This document shows positions 8,841 through 17,145 of a DNA stretch of 64,000 nucleotides, one piece after another. Made by a program: the position numbers and the translations under genes. The notes under the pieces were generated by a model, which saw nothing but the letters and a program-made list of their open reading frames with translations, did not search any database and was not told where the DNA came from. Within the stretch, counting starts at the first letter, position 1. The number at the start of each line of letters is the position of its first letter. This DNA is from Limnohabitans sp. JirII-31 (GTDB lineage: Bacteria; Pseudomonadota; Gammaproteobacteria; Burkholderiales; Burkholderiaceae_C), in NCBI RefSeq assembly GCF_002778315.1, contig NZ_NESA01000006.1, positions 144,062 through 208,061 of the forward strand, written 5' to 3'.

Positions 8841-9143
8841 TTAAGTGTTATGCCGACGACTTTTCCAGTATCCGGGTTTGCGCCTGAAGTGCGCGACGGC
8901 GAATATGACAATTTCGTTTTCCTCCACCATGTAGACAATTGAGAAGGGAAACTTTTTGGGAAAAACGCGACGCGTTCCATGCTTGTATGGAGACCCGGCA
9001 AGTGGTAACGATAGCGCCAGCGACACAGCGGCCTCAACGGATTGACGGAATCGGTTTCCGAGGCCCAGCTCAATGGCTTCGTAATAAGTAACCCCGTCCA
9101 GAAACTCAAGACGAGCCTCGCTATGAAAGCGTGCGTTGATCAC
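8841..9143 (-). CDS. RelE/ParE-family toxin
   Basis: The 100-residue basic protein has the ParE/RelE fold signature: RLEFLDGVTYYE near the N-terminus and a C-terminal strand pair (SIVYMVEENEIVIFAVAHFRRKPGYW). ParE-type members poison DNA gyrase and RelE-type members cut mRNA; the lack of a clear RelE catalytic set and the antitoxin type favour the ParE side. The start is a GTG that overlaps the antitoxin stop by 4 bases (GTGA). The pair sits between direct repeats, which suggests a mobile cassette. Confidence 0.85.
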   Translation of the reverse strand: MINARFHSEARLEFLDGVTYYEAIELGLGNRFRQSVEAAVSLALSLPLAGSPYKHGTRRVFPKKFPFSIVYMVEENEIVIFAVAHFRRKPGYWKSRRHNT

Positions 9144-9373
9144 TGAGTAAGACGGCGCGCTTCAGCAAACACATCGACTGCAGGCAAAAGCAAAGCCTCG
9201 CCACGCTCGTACTCACCAATTCGCTTAAGAATCTCGGCATCCCAAGCGGCATCGACTTCTGGCGATGACAACTCCTGGAGCGACTCTAGGAGCCCTTCAG
9301 CAAGTTGCGCCCGCTCTTGTGGTGAGAGCTGGCGGGCACGTTCAGACAATTCGGCAAGCAAACTAGACATCAA
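9140..9373 (-). CDS. Antitoxin of the addiction-module component family (TIGR02574-like)
   Basis: The 77-residue acidic protein (LSPQERAQLAEGLLESL, then SPEVDAAWDAEILKRIGEYERGEA) matches the small addiction-module component family that is regularly found upstream of ParE/RelE toxins. It is expected to bind and neutralise the toxin encoded 4 bases overlapping downstream and probably to take part in autoregulation. It lacks an obvious ribbon-helix-helix domain, so its DNA-binding ability is uncertain. Confidence 0.82.
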   Translation of the reverse strand: MMSSLLAELSERARQLSPQERAQLAEGLLESLQELSSPEVDAAWDAEILKRIGEYERGEALLLPAVDVFAEARRLTQ

Positions 9374-9451
9374 CGTTCTCCATGAAACGATTGAGCAAGT
9401 TTAAACCTCCAAAGAACCGTGGGCGTCAATGGGCGGTGGGTGCGCATCTTC

Positions 9452-9497
9452 AAAAACCCTAGGACATCCCTCAAGTGTTGGGGTCGAAGCGCTGTTC
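9452..9497. repeat. Direct repeat copy 2 (native 3' end of lyase gene)
   Basis: This copy spans the stop codon of the isocitrate-lyase-family gene (codons EQRFDPNT plus stop) and 19 bases of its 3' flank. It matches 8762-8807 at 40 of 46 positions. Both copies contain the palindrome CCTAGG just after the stop. The distance between the copies is 690 bp. Confidence 0.8.
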
Positions 9498-10391
9498 CCA
9501 TGCCTCCACATCGGGCAAACCCAACACGTCGGTGTACTCGCGTGAAGACAGCATGCGTGGGCGCACTTGGGCGGTGCTGCCGTCGTGCTTGAGATGCCCC
9601 AGGGCTTCGCGCATGGCAAAACCCACGGCGTTGCGAATCATGCCGGGGTAAATCGCCACGCCAATGCCGTGGGTGTGCAGCTGGTCTGAGGTCACCTCGG
9701 CCAGTGCGCCACCGGCGTCGATGTTGACCACACAGGGCACCGGCACCACATCGGCGATGCGGCGAATGTCAGCCAAGATGCCCGCGTGGCCTTTGAGTTC
9801 CACAAACACCGCCCCCGCGCCAACCTGCGCAAAGGCCTGGGCACGCCGGATGGCTTCGTCTAGCCCCATGGAGGCCGCGCTGTCGGTGCGGCCAATCACC
9901 ATGAAGTCGGGGTCGTTGCGCGCCGCCACAGCAGCGGCAATTTTGGCCACCGCCTCGTCAAAAGGCAGCACTGTGCGCGCGCCGGGCAACTGGGCGCAGC
10001 GCTTGGGCGAGCATTGGTCTTCGATGTGGATGGCGGCCACGCCTGCGGCCTCGAACTCAGCCACCGTGCGCTGCAAGGCCACGATGCCACCGTAGCCAGT
10101 GTCGGCGTCACAAATCAGCGGCAAGTCCATGCAAGCGGCCACGTTGCGGGCATGGTTGGCCATCTGCGTCAAATCAATCAGCCCCACATCGGGACGACCC
10201 AACAAACAGGCCGACACGCCGTTGCCGGTCATGTACGCGGCTTCGAACCCGGCTTGTGCGACCAAGCGTGCGCCGTAGCCGTCGTAAATGCCAGGCGCCA
10301 CCAAGGCGCGCTGCTTGACCGTGGCCAAACGCTGTTGCAAGGCTTGGCGAATGCGCGAGACGCGGCCCGGGGCGCGAGAGGTGGTGGTCAT
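9471..10391 (-). CDS. Isocitrate lyase / PEP mutase superfamily lyase (dimethylmalate-lyase-like)
   Basis: The 306-residue TIM-barrel protein has the Mg site DADTGYGG (D95, D97) and the lyase loop PKRCAQ with catalytic Cys132. The Cys marks a C-C bond lyase such as 2-methylisocitrate or 2,3-dimethylmalate lyase rather than a PEP mutase. Its start overlaps the small hydratase subunit by 4 bases, so a hydratase-lyase pair acting on a citramalate-like 2-hydroxy-diacid is likely, giving pyruvate plus a carboxylate or a similar split. A 2-methylcitrate-cycle role is less likely because the partner is a LeuCD-type enzyme. Its last codons lie in a direct repeat. Confidence 0.75.
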   Translation of the reverse strand: MTTTSRAPGRVSRIRQALQQRLATVKQRALVAPGIYDGYGARLVAQAGFEAAYMTGNGVSACLLGRPDVGLIDLTQMANHARNVAACMDLPLICDADTGYGGIVALQRTVAEFEAAGVAAIHIEDQCSPKRCAQLPGARTVLPFDEAVAKIAAAVAARNDPDFMVIGRTDSAASMGLDEAIRRAQAFAQVGAGAVFVELKGHAGILADIRRIADVVPVPCVVNIDAGGALAEVTSDQLHTHGIGVAIYPGMIRNAVGFAMREALGHLKHDGSTAQVRPRMLSSREYTDVLGLPDVEAWEQRFDPNT

Positions 10392-10912
10392 GCGGTGACT
10401 TCCCAGTTGGGGTATTTTTTCAAGAACGGAATCAGCCCGCCCTCGCGCAAGATGGCCAAGATGGCCTCAGGCAAAGCCCTGAAACTGCGCGTGATGGGTG
10501 GCTGGCTGGCGTCGGAGGGGGTCACCGTGAAGGTGTGGGCTTGCAGGTCCAAACGCGCTGACGCGCCGTTGGGCAAACCGGCGGTGTCGCACTCCAGCAC
10601 CAACAGCCCGTTGTTGATGGCGTTGCGGAAAAACTGGCGCCCGAACGAGGGCGCCACGATGGCGGCCACACCCATGCGGCGCAAGATGTGTACCGCTTGT
10701 TCGCGCGAGGAGTTGATGCCAAAGTGCGTGCCCGCCACGATGATGTCGCCCGACTTGAAACGCTGCACAAAACTCGGATCGACGGCTTCAAAGGCGTGGG
10801 CCGCGATGTAGGCCTCGTCTTTGCCGGGCAGGTATTTGCCCGAGCAGTTGAGGTCGGTGTTGACGTCGTCACCCAACACCCAGGCGGTGGCTTCCATCAA
10901 ATGCTCAGACAT
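10388..10912 (-). CDS. Aconitase-family hydratase small subunit (LeuD/DmdB type)
   Basis: With the start at MSEHLMEATAWVLGDDVNTD the product is 174 residues, and the start overlaps the stop of the large subunit by 8 bases. An in-frame start 27 bases upstream is possible. The swivel-domain motif GINSSREQA is present. It should pair with the large subunit to hydrate an unsaturated dicarboxylate. The length and sequence fit the short archaeal-type LeuD/homoaconitase/dimethylmaleate hydratase group better than the leucine-pathway LeuD of proteobacteria. Confidence 0.8.
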   Translation of the reverse strand: MSEHLMEATAWVLGDDVNTDLNCSGKYLPGKDEAYIAAHAFEAVDPSFVQRFKSGDIIVAGTHFGINSSREQAVHILRRMGVAAIVAPSFGRQFFRNAINNGLLVLECDTAGLPNGASARLDLQAHTFTVTPSDASQPPITRSFRALPEAILAILREGGLIPFLKKYPNWEVTA

Positions 10913-12188
10913 GGCTGGCCTCCCATTGACCGCCTTCAACCGTGCGAGGGTCGGTGATGCGCCCGGTCAGGGCAGACGCGGCCACCGTAGCTGCGGAGCC
11001 GAGCCAAATCTCGGCCTCGTGGTTGCCCAGACGGCCTTGGAAATTGCGGTTGGCGGTGGAGATCACCACCTCGCGGTCGCCTGGAATCAAATGGTTGGTG
11101 ATGCCCACGCAGGTGCCGCAGCCTGCGGCTTCCACCGAGGCACCGGCTTCGGTCAAGGTCTCAATCAGTCCCTCACGCAAAGCCGCCAAATAAATTTGCC
11201 GCGAAGCCGGGGTGATGATCATGCGCACGCCCGAGGCCAAACGACGGCCTTTCAAAATCGCGGCGGCTTGGCGCATGTCGTCCAAGCGGCCGTTGGTGCA
11301 GGTGCCAATCAGCGCGAAGTTGATCTTTTGGCCAATCACCTCGTGAGCAGCCACCACATCGTCCACCGCATGCTTGCGCGCGACTTGGGGCGCGAGTTGC
11401 GAAGCGTCGATGTCCAGCCGATCGGCATACACCGCATCGGCATCGGCAAACACAGGCTGAGGTGGACGCGCACCGTGCGCCGCCAGCCAAGCGAAGGTTT
11501 TGTCATCGGCTTCGAGCAACGCAGCCTTGGCACCGAGTTCGGCGGCGTGGTTGGCCAGGGTCATGCGGTCGTCGATTTCCATGGCGTTCACGGCTGAGCC
11601 CACGTACTCGATGGCACGGTAGTTCAAGCCTTCCGCGCCAAAGCGACCCAGCATGTACAGCGTCAGGTCTTTGGCCCACACACCGGGTTGCAAACGTCCG
11701 TTGAGGGTGACGCGCACCGACTCGGGCACACGCAGCCACACCTTGCCGGTGGCCATCACCGCACTCACGTCGGTGCCTTCAATGCCGGTGCCAAACGCGT
11801 TGAACGCGCCGTAGGTGACCGAGTGGGTATCCGTGCCCACCACCAAGTCACCACAGGTCAGGTGGCCGCCTTCAGGCAGTACCTGGTGGCAAATGCCGTC
11901 GCCAATGTCGTACAGCTGGCTGCCGTGTTCTTTGGCAAAACGGCGCATCGCACTGTGGCCTTGTGCCGCCTCGACCGTGGGCGGGGGTGAGTAATGGTCG
12001 AGCACCCACGCGGTCTTGGAGGCAAAGGGCAGCTTGGCGTCCATCTTCTCGACCATGCGAATGGCGTTGGGTGCACGGGCGTCGTGCACCATCGCGTAAT
12101 CCACGTTGGCCACGACGATGTCGCCCGCGTGCACCTGGGTCTGGCCCGAACGTTGGGCCAGTATTTTTTCAGCCATGGTGGCGCTCAT
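10905..12188 (-). CDS. Aconitase-family hydratase large subunit (LeuC/DmdA type)
   Basis: The 427-residue product starts at MSATMAEKILAQ, one base after the stop of the upstream Bug gene; upstream in-frame sequence is non-homologous. The 4Fe-4S ligands are visible as GTCTNGR (Cys297) and CGTC (Cys357, Cys360), and the GTDTHSVTYGAFNAF segment forms the substrate cleft. The length of about 420 is that of 3-isopropylmalate/homoaconitate/dimethylmaleate dehydratases, not of full aconitase. Together with the small subunit and the lyase it resembles the DmdAB-Dml trio of nicotinate fermentation. The substrate is unproven. Confidence 0.8.
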   Translation of the reverse strand: MSATMAEKILAQRSGQTQVHAGDIVVANVDYAMVHDARAPNAIRMVEKMDAKLPFASKTAWVLDHYSPPPTVEAAQGHSAMRRFAKEHGSQLYDIGDGICHQVLPEGGHLTCGDLVVGTDTHSVTYGAFNAFGTGIEGTDVSAVMATGKVWLRVPESVRVTLNGRLQPGVWAKDLTLYMLGRFGAEGLNYRAIEYVGSAVNAMEIDDRMTLANHAAELGAKAALLEADDKTFAWLAAHGARPPQPVFADADAVYADRLDIDASQLAPQVARKHAVDDVVAAHEVIGQKINFALIGTCTNGRLDDMRQAAAILKGRRLASGVRMIITPASRQIYLAALREGLIETLTEAGASVEAAGCGTCVGITNHLIPGDREVVISTANRNFQGRLGNHEAEIWLGSAATVAASALTGRITDPRTVEGGQWEASHV

Positions 12189-12189
12189 G

Positions 12190-13164
12190 TCAATCTCCGC
12201 TGATGCCTGCATTGCGCACAATCGCGCCCCACTTGTCGCTCTCCACGCGCATGTAGCGCGCGGTGTCTTCGGGCGAGGTGGGTGTGGGGGCCAAGCCCAG
12301 CTTACGCAGCTGCGCGGCCACATGGGGGTCGTTCAAGGTGGTGGTGATGACCTCGTTCAAACGCTTCACCACGTCGGGCGGCGTGCGCAAGGGCGCGGTG
12401 AAGGCATACCAGTTGACGGCCTCAAAGCCCGAATAGCCCAACTCGGCAATGGTGGGCACGTTGGGCAACACGTCCATGCGTTTGGCACTGGTCACGGCCA
12501 GCGGGCGCAGCTTGCCGTTTTGGATGAACTGCATGGCATCGGTCGGGCTGGAGAAGATGGAGGGCAGCACGCCGCCCAGCAAATCGTTCATGGCGGGCGC
12601 GCCGCCACGGTAGGCCACGTGCTGGTTGTTGAGGTTGGCCGTGGCCTTGAACAACTCACCCGCCAAGTGCCCTGCACTGCCGATGCCCGAAGAGCCAAAC
12701 GACACCCGCGAGCGCTCGGCCTTGCCTTGGCGCACATAGTCGTCCAAGGTGCGGATGTCGCTGTTGGCATTGACCACCAAAACGTTGGGGAACACGATGG
12801 CCATGCTCAAGGCCTGCATGTCGGTGACGGGGTTGTAGCTGAGCTTGTTGATGTGCTGGTTCACCGCCAACGAGCCGATGGTGCCCAGCATGATGGTGTA
12901 GCCATCTGCGGGGGCTTTGACCAATTGCTCAGAGGCGATGTTGCCACCGGCGCCAGGCCGGTTTTCGATCACCACCGATTGCTTGAGCAACTCGCCCATG
13001 CGCGGCGCCATGATGCGCGCCACGGTGTCCGAGCTGCCGCCGGGCGCAAAGCCAATCAGCAACTTGACGGGCCGTGTGGGAAAAGGCTCAGCGGCTGACG
13101 CAACCGAGGCCCCCAAAAAAGAAGCGGCACCCAAAAGTGCCGCTAACAACTGTCGTATGTTCAT
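12190..13164 (-). CDS. Bug/TctC-family periplasmic solute receptor
   Basis: The 324-residue protein has a cleavable signal (residues 1-25, ending VASAAEP), the family start FPTRPVKLLIGFAPGGSSDTVAR and the P-G-A-G-G-N block (residues 70-78). Bug proteins bind carboxylates, amides or aromatic acids in the periplasm, sometimes without a dedicated permease. It ends one base before the hydratase large subunit and follows a second Bug gene, all in one operon, so it probably binds the pathway substrate. Tripartite TctAB membrane genes are absent here. Confidence 0.88.
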   Translation of the reverse strand: MNIRQLLAALLGAASFLGASVASAAEPFPTRPVKLLIGFAPGGSSDTVARIMAPRMGELLKQSVVIENRPGAGGNIASEQLVKAPADGYTIMLGTIGSLAVNQHINKLSYNPVTDMQALSMAIVFPNVLVVNANSDIRTLDDYVRQGKAERSRVSFGSSGIGSAGHLAGELFKATANLNNQHVAYRGGAPAMNDLLGGVLPSIFSSPTDAMQFIQNGKLRPLAVTSAKRMDVLPNVPTIAELGYSGFEAVNWYAFTAPLRTPPDVVKRLNEVITTTLNDPHVAAQLRKLGLAPTPTSPEDTARYMRVESDKWGAIVRNAGISGD

Positions 13165-13179
13165 GTGTTCTCACTCTGG

Positions 13180-14163
13180 CTAATCGACTCTCGCACCCGA
13201 ATCTTTGACGATGCGCGACCAGCGCTGCAAGTCGTCGCGCACGATGATAGCGAGTTGCTCTGCGCTGCCTTTGAAAGGCTCGCACCCCAGAGTCGCCAAC
13301 TTGTCTTGGGTTTCCTTGGCGTCCAGGGCTTTGGCCACCTCGTCTTGAATTTGCGCCAAGATGTGCTTGGGCGTGCCAGCGGGTGCAAACATGCCGTACC
13401 ACGGGGTGGCACCAAAGCCTTTGACGGTCTCGCCAATGGTGGGCACATCGGGCAGTGCGGCCAAGCGCTTTTCGTTCACCACCCCCAAGACCTTGAGCTT
13501 GCCGGAGCGGATGAAGGCAATCGAGGACGGCATGCTTTGCACCGACAGCGGCACTTGCCCACCCACCACATCGGTCGCTGCCATGGCCGCGCCTTTGTAG
13601 GGAATGTGCTGCAACTGAATGCCCGTGGCCTTTTGCAGCATCTCCCCAATCAGGTGGTTCAAGGTGCCATTGCCCGCCGACGCAATGGCCAGCGGCTCGG
13701 GCTTGGACTTGGCCAATGCAATCAACTCGGCCACGGTGTTGGCAGGCAACGCCGGGTTGGCCACCAGCACGTAACCGGCCTTGGCCAAGGGTGCCACGGG
13801 GTCAAAGTCTTTCACCGGGTCAAAGCCGGTGCGCTGGTAGAGAAACGGGTTGATGACTTGGGCGCTGTCGGCGTTGACCAGCAAGGTGTAGCCATCGTTC
13901 TTGGCCTTGGCCACCGACGCTGTGCCCACATTGCCACCGGCGCCCGGGCGGTTTTCCACCACCACGGGTTGGCCCCATTGCTCGCTGAGCTTTTGCGCCA
14001 GCACGCGGGCAATGGCGTCGTTGGCACCGCCTGCGGTTTGCGGCACCACCAAGGTCACGGTTTTGCTTGGGTATTTGTCTTGCGCCTGTGCGAGCCATGG
14101 GCTGCACAGTGCCAGGCCCCAACAGGCCAGCCACCAGTTGCGACGGTGCATCGGCGTGAACAT
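13180..14163 (-). CDS. Bug/TctC-family periplasmic solute receptor
   Basis: The 327-residue receptor has a signal peptide (about residues 1-27, ending AQAQD), then YPSKTVTLVVPQTAGGANDAIAR and the RPGAGGNVG block. It lies 14 bases after the molybdenum hydroxylase gene and 15 bases before another Bug gene. The two are clearly divergent in sequence, so they may bind different ligands, or one may serve as a sensor for a signal system rather than for uptake. Confidence 0.88.
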   Translation of the reverse strand: MFTPMHRRNWWLACWGLALCSPWLAQAQDKYPSKTVTLVVPQTAGGANDAIARVLAQKLSEQWGQPVVVENRPGAGGNVGTASVAKAKNDGYTLLVNADSAQVINPFLYQRTGFDPVKDFDPVAPLAKAGYVLVANPALPANTVAELIALAKSKPEPLAIASAGNGTLNHLIGEMLQKATGIQLQHIPYKGAAMAATDVVGGQVPLSVQSMPSSIAFIRSGKLKVLGVVNEKRLAALPDVPTIGETVKGFGATPWYGMFAPAGTPKHILAQIQDEVAKALDAKETQDKLATLGCEPFKGSAEQLAIIVRDDLQRWSRIVKDSGARVD

Positions 14164-14177
14164 GGTGTGTGCGTCGC

Positions 14178-16472
14178 TCAGGTGGTCAAGGCCTGCTTGA
14201 CGCGGGCGGGCGCCAGTGGGTAGCGGCGAATGCGCACACCCGTGGCGTCAAACACCGCATTGGCGATGGCGGCTGGGAAGCAGACGATGGCGGGCTCACC
14301 GGCACCGCCAATGGGTTTGTCGGGGCGATTGAGCAAGACGATCTCGACTTGACCCGGAATGTCGTCCAAGCTGGCGATGCGGTAGCTGTTCCAGTCCACG
14401 CTGTTGACGCGCTGGGGATCGAAATGGACTTCTTCATACAACGAGCGGCTGATGCCCTGCATGATTTGCCCTTCCATCGCCGCGCGTACACCAATCGGGT
14501 TGACGATCAGGCCGCAGTCGTTGGCGATCACCAGCTTCTTGACCCAGATGCGTCCCGTGTCGCGGTGCACTTCGACCTCACAGGCCACGGCCGCATACGA
14601 CTGGTAACCCGCGTGCAAGGCCATGCCACGACCGGTCATCACCTTGGCCGTCGACTTGCCGCGTGCTTTGGTGCGCGGTGCCCAGCCCAGTTTTTCAGCA
14701 GCCGCTTTCACCACGTCGGCCTCACGCGGGTCTTGCATGTGCTTCATGCGGAATGCCACCGGGTCCATGCCGGTGGCGTGCGCCACTTCGTCGATGAAGC
14801 ACTCTTGTCCAAAGTGGGTTTGCATTTCTTGCGGCGCACGCATGTGCGCGGTGCGCATGGGCGAGGCTTGCTCCAAGTACGGAGGAATGGTTTCCCACCA
14901 GTGCACATGGTTGTTGAACTTGTAGCTTTCTTCGGGCACGTTGAAGTTGTAGGCGGTCCACTTCTTGTGGCCGGTTTGCATGCCGACCAAGGTGTGCTCA
15001 GGACTCTCAGCGTTGAACTTGACGTCCCAGCCGTTGAAGCCCTTGGCCTTGAGCAACCAGCCCGTCACGTTGTTGGCCTCATCGAGGCCCGCTTTCATGG
15101 TGATCACCGCAGCGGGAGCTTTGGGGTCCCAGGCGATGCCCTCGGCACGCGACCATTGCATGCGCACGGGACGGCCAAACTCTTTGGACAGCAGCGCGGC
15201 TTCATAAGGGGCCTCATCGGCATCGCTGCGACCATACGAGCCCGCGCCGTGCATCCACTTCACCTGCACATTGGCTTCGGGCAGGCCCAAGAACTTGGCA
15301 ATGCCTTCACGCAAGTAGTGGGGCTTTTGCACATCGGCCCAAATTTGCACTTGGTCACCCTTGACATCGACCACGCCGCACGACGGTGAGATGCGCGCGT
15401 GCGACTGGAACGAACACTCGTACTCGGCCTCGATCACGCGCTTGGACGAGGCGAGCGCCGTCAAGGTGGGCTTGGCGTCGTAGGCTTTTTTACCGCCAAA
15501 AATGGGGATGGCGTTGGACGCGGTCACAGGTGCCGAGCGGATGTGCTCAAACACCGTGCCTTCGCCACCACCCAACGGGCCTTGTACGTCAGACCAAGTG
15601 ACCTTGAGTTGGCGCGATGCACGCACCGCATTCCACTCGGTCTCGGCCAACACGGCCACAAAGCCGCCTTTGACAAAGTGCTTGGCACCGGGGATGTCGG
15701 CAATCGACGCCGCATCGACCGACAGCGGCATGGCCCCAGCCACAGGCGGGCGCACGGCACGCGCATGCAACAGGTTGTCAGGACGGATGTGCGCGGTGTA
15801 ATGCTCTTTGGCACCCACCTTGTCGGCAATGTCTTTGCGCTTGATGCCTTGGCCCACGATCTTGTACTGCGACACATCTTTGGGTTTGGCCATGCCCTGG
15901 GCATTCATGCCGTTGCCGATGGCGTTGTTCCACTTCAACGAAGCCCCAAAGTCTTTGCCACCAATCAAGTCGGCATAGCTCACGCTTTGTGCCGTATTGG
16001 CTTTGACGAACACGCGGCCGTTCTCGGTGGCCAGCTCGCTGGCGGCCACGCCCAAACGGGCCGAGGCGGCTTCGACCAACAAACGACGGGCTTCAGCGGC
16101 TGCGTTACGCAGCGGGTTGGAGCCCATGCGCAAACCGGTGCTGCCGCTGCCGCCGCCTTGGTTGGGGGTGAGGCGGGTGTCGCCCATCACCACGGTGACC
16201 GCGTCCATCGACACATCGAGTTCTTCGGCCACGATTTGGGCGATGGCGGTATCGAGGCCCTGGCCGCAATCCATCTTGCCAAAGTTGGCGGTCACATGGC
16301 CATTGGTGGCAATGCGAATCCAGGTGTCGAGTGCGGTGGGTTGGGGTCCGATGACCACAGGTGGCGAGGCTTGCGCCAGGGCATCGCCCACAAACACAGA
16401 ACCACTGGCGCCCACAATCAGCGCGCCTTGGGTCTGCATGAATTCACGACGAGAAAGCTTGGGGGTGTTCAT
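14178..16472 (-). CDS. Molybdopterin-binding subunit of a xanthine-dehydrogenase-family hydroxylase (IorB-like), Tat-exported
   Basis: The 764-residue protein has an N-terminal twin-arginine signal (SRREFMQTQG, residues 7-16) followed by a hydrophobic stretch ending in DALAQA. It then has tandem aldehyde-oxidase/xanthine-dehydrogenase molybdopterin domains (GKMDCGQGLDTAIAQ near residue 60; a GAGSYGRSDADEA loop in mid-protein). It is of the isoquinoline 1-oxidoreductase large-subunit type and pairs with the 2Fe-2S subunit encoded 10 bases upstream. No FAD subunit is nearby and no CxxCH haem motif was seen, so electrons probably pass to an unlinked acceptor. Hydroxylation of an N-heterocycle or oxidation of an aldehyde is the likely reaction. 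Confidence 0.82.
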   Translation of the reverse strand: MNTPKLSRREFMQTQGALIVGASGSVFVGDALAQASPPVVIGPQPTALDTWIRIATNGHVTANFGKMDCGQGLDTAIAQIVAEELDVSMDAVTVVMGDTRLTPNQGGGSGSTGLRMGSNPLRNAAAEARRLLVEAASARLGVAASELATENGRVFVKANTAQSVSYADLIGGKDFGASLKWNNAIGNGMNAQGMAKPKDVSQYKIVGQGIKRKDIADKVGAKEHYTAHIRPDNLLHARAVRPPVAGAMPLSVDAASIADIPGAKHFVKGGFVAVLAETEWNAVRASRQLKVTWSDVQGPLGGGEGTVFEHIRSAPVTASNAIPIFGGKKAYDAKPTLTALASSKRVIEAEYECSFQSHARISPSCGVVDVKGDQVQIWADVQKPHYLREGIAKFLGLPEANVQVKWMHGAGSYGRSDADEAPYEAALLSKEFGRPVRMQWSRAEGIAWDPKAPAAVITMKAGLDEANNVTGWLLKAKGFNGWDVKFNAESPEHTLVGMQTGHKKWTAYNFNVPEESYKFNNHVHWWETIPPYLEQASPMRTAHMRAPQEMQTHFGQECFIDEVAHATGMDPVAFRMKHMQDPREADVVKAAAEKLGWAPRTKARGKSTAKVMTGRGMALHAGYQSYAAVACEVEVHRDTGRIWVKKLVIANDCGLIVNPIGVRAAMEGQIMQGISRSLYEEVHFDPQRVNSVDWNSYRIASLDDIPGQVEIVLLNRPDKPIGGAGEPAIVCFPAAIANAVFDATGVRIRRYPLAPARVKQALTT

Positions 16473-16482
16473 GGTGGCTCCT

Positions 16483-16962
16483 TCAGGCTTTGGCGTTGGG
16501 GGTCATGGTGTCGCTGGCGCGTTTGACCGCGCGCATGATCGCAATTTGGGTGCCGCAGCGGCATTGCACATTCGCGAACGCTTGTTTGATTTGGGCTTGG
16601 GTGGGCTTGGGCGTTTTCTCCAGCAAGGCCACGCTGTTCATGATCCAGCCGTTCGAGCAGTAGCCGCACTGCGCCGCCTGTTCGTGCACAAAGGCTTCTT
16701 GCACTGGGTGCAGCTGACCGTTTTTGGCCAAGCCATCGAGCGTGCGAATGGGCTTGCCCACCACCGCGCTGGTTGGGGTGACACACGAGCGCACTGGCTT
16801 GCCATCGACCAACACGGTGCAGGTGCCGCACTGGGCCAAGCCACAACCAAACTTAGGCCCCTTGAGCTTGAGCTTGTCGGTCAAGGCGTACAGCAGAGGT
16901 TCATCGACCTCGGCTTGCACGGTCTGCGGGGTTCCGTCCACATTGAGTGAATAGTTGGGCAT
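16483..16962 (-). CDS. 2Fe-2S subunit of molybdenum hydroxylase (IorA-like)
   Basis: The 159-residue protein carries two 2Fe-2S sites: a plant-type ferredoxin site (CGLAQCGTC, with a later Cys in VRSC) and a helical-domain site (CGYCSNG and CRCGTQ). It is the electron-transfer partner of the IorB-like subunit encoded downstream and the first gene of a seven-gene leftward operon. A good ribosome site (GGAGA) lies 6 bases before the ATG. It is about the usual length of an IorA-type subunit. Confidence 0.88.
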   Translation of the reverse strand: MPNYSLNVDGTPQTVQAEVDEPLLYALTDKLKLKGPKFGCGLAQCGTCTVLVDGKPVRSCVTPTSAVVGKPIRTLDGLAKNGQLHPVQEAFVHEQAAQCGYCSNGWIMNSVALLEKTPKPTQAQIKQAFANVQCRCGTQIAIMRAVKRASDTMTPNAKA

Positions 16963-17091
16963 GGCGTCTCCTGAAGAGGGAAGGTTTCTACAAAAACTGT
17001 GAGCATGCTAAAGAAGATCACCCGTGCAGATGTCAGCGTTTTCCCTTTGGCTGTGTACCTTGGTGACAGGGTATTTGCATCGCCCCATTCT

Positions 17092-17120
17092 TTGACAAAG
17101 ACGACCAATAGCCGTACATT
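17092..17120 (+). promoter_or_regulatory. Sigma-70 promoter of the DUF1778/GNAT toxin-antitoxin operon
   Basis: A consensus -35 hexamer TTGACA (17092-17097) is followed after exactly 17 bases by TACATT (17115-17120), 25 bases before the antitoxin ATG. A CGGAGA ribosome site lies between. Antitoxin repression at this promoter is expected from the family, but no operator was assigned. Confidence 0.65.
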
Positions 17121-17145
17121 AACGCCACTTCATTCGGAGAAACAG

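Noticed and set aside
9401..9619. Small leftward frame overlapping the lyase 3' end
   Set aside because: It is an out-of-frame shadow of the lyase gene crossing the repeat; no ribosome site or family similarity.
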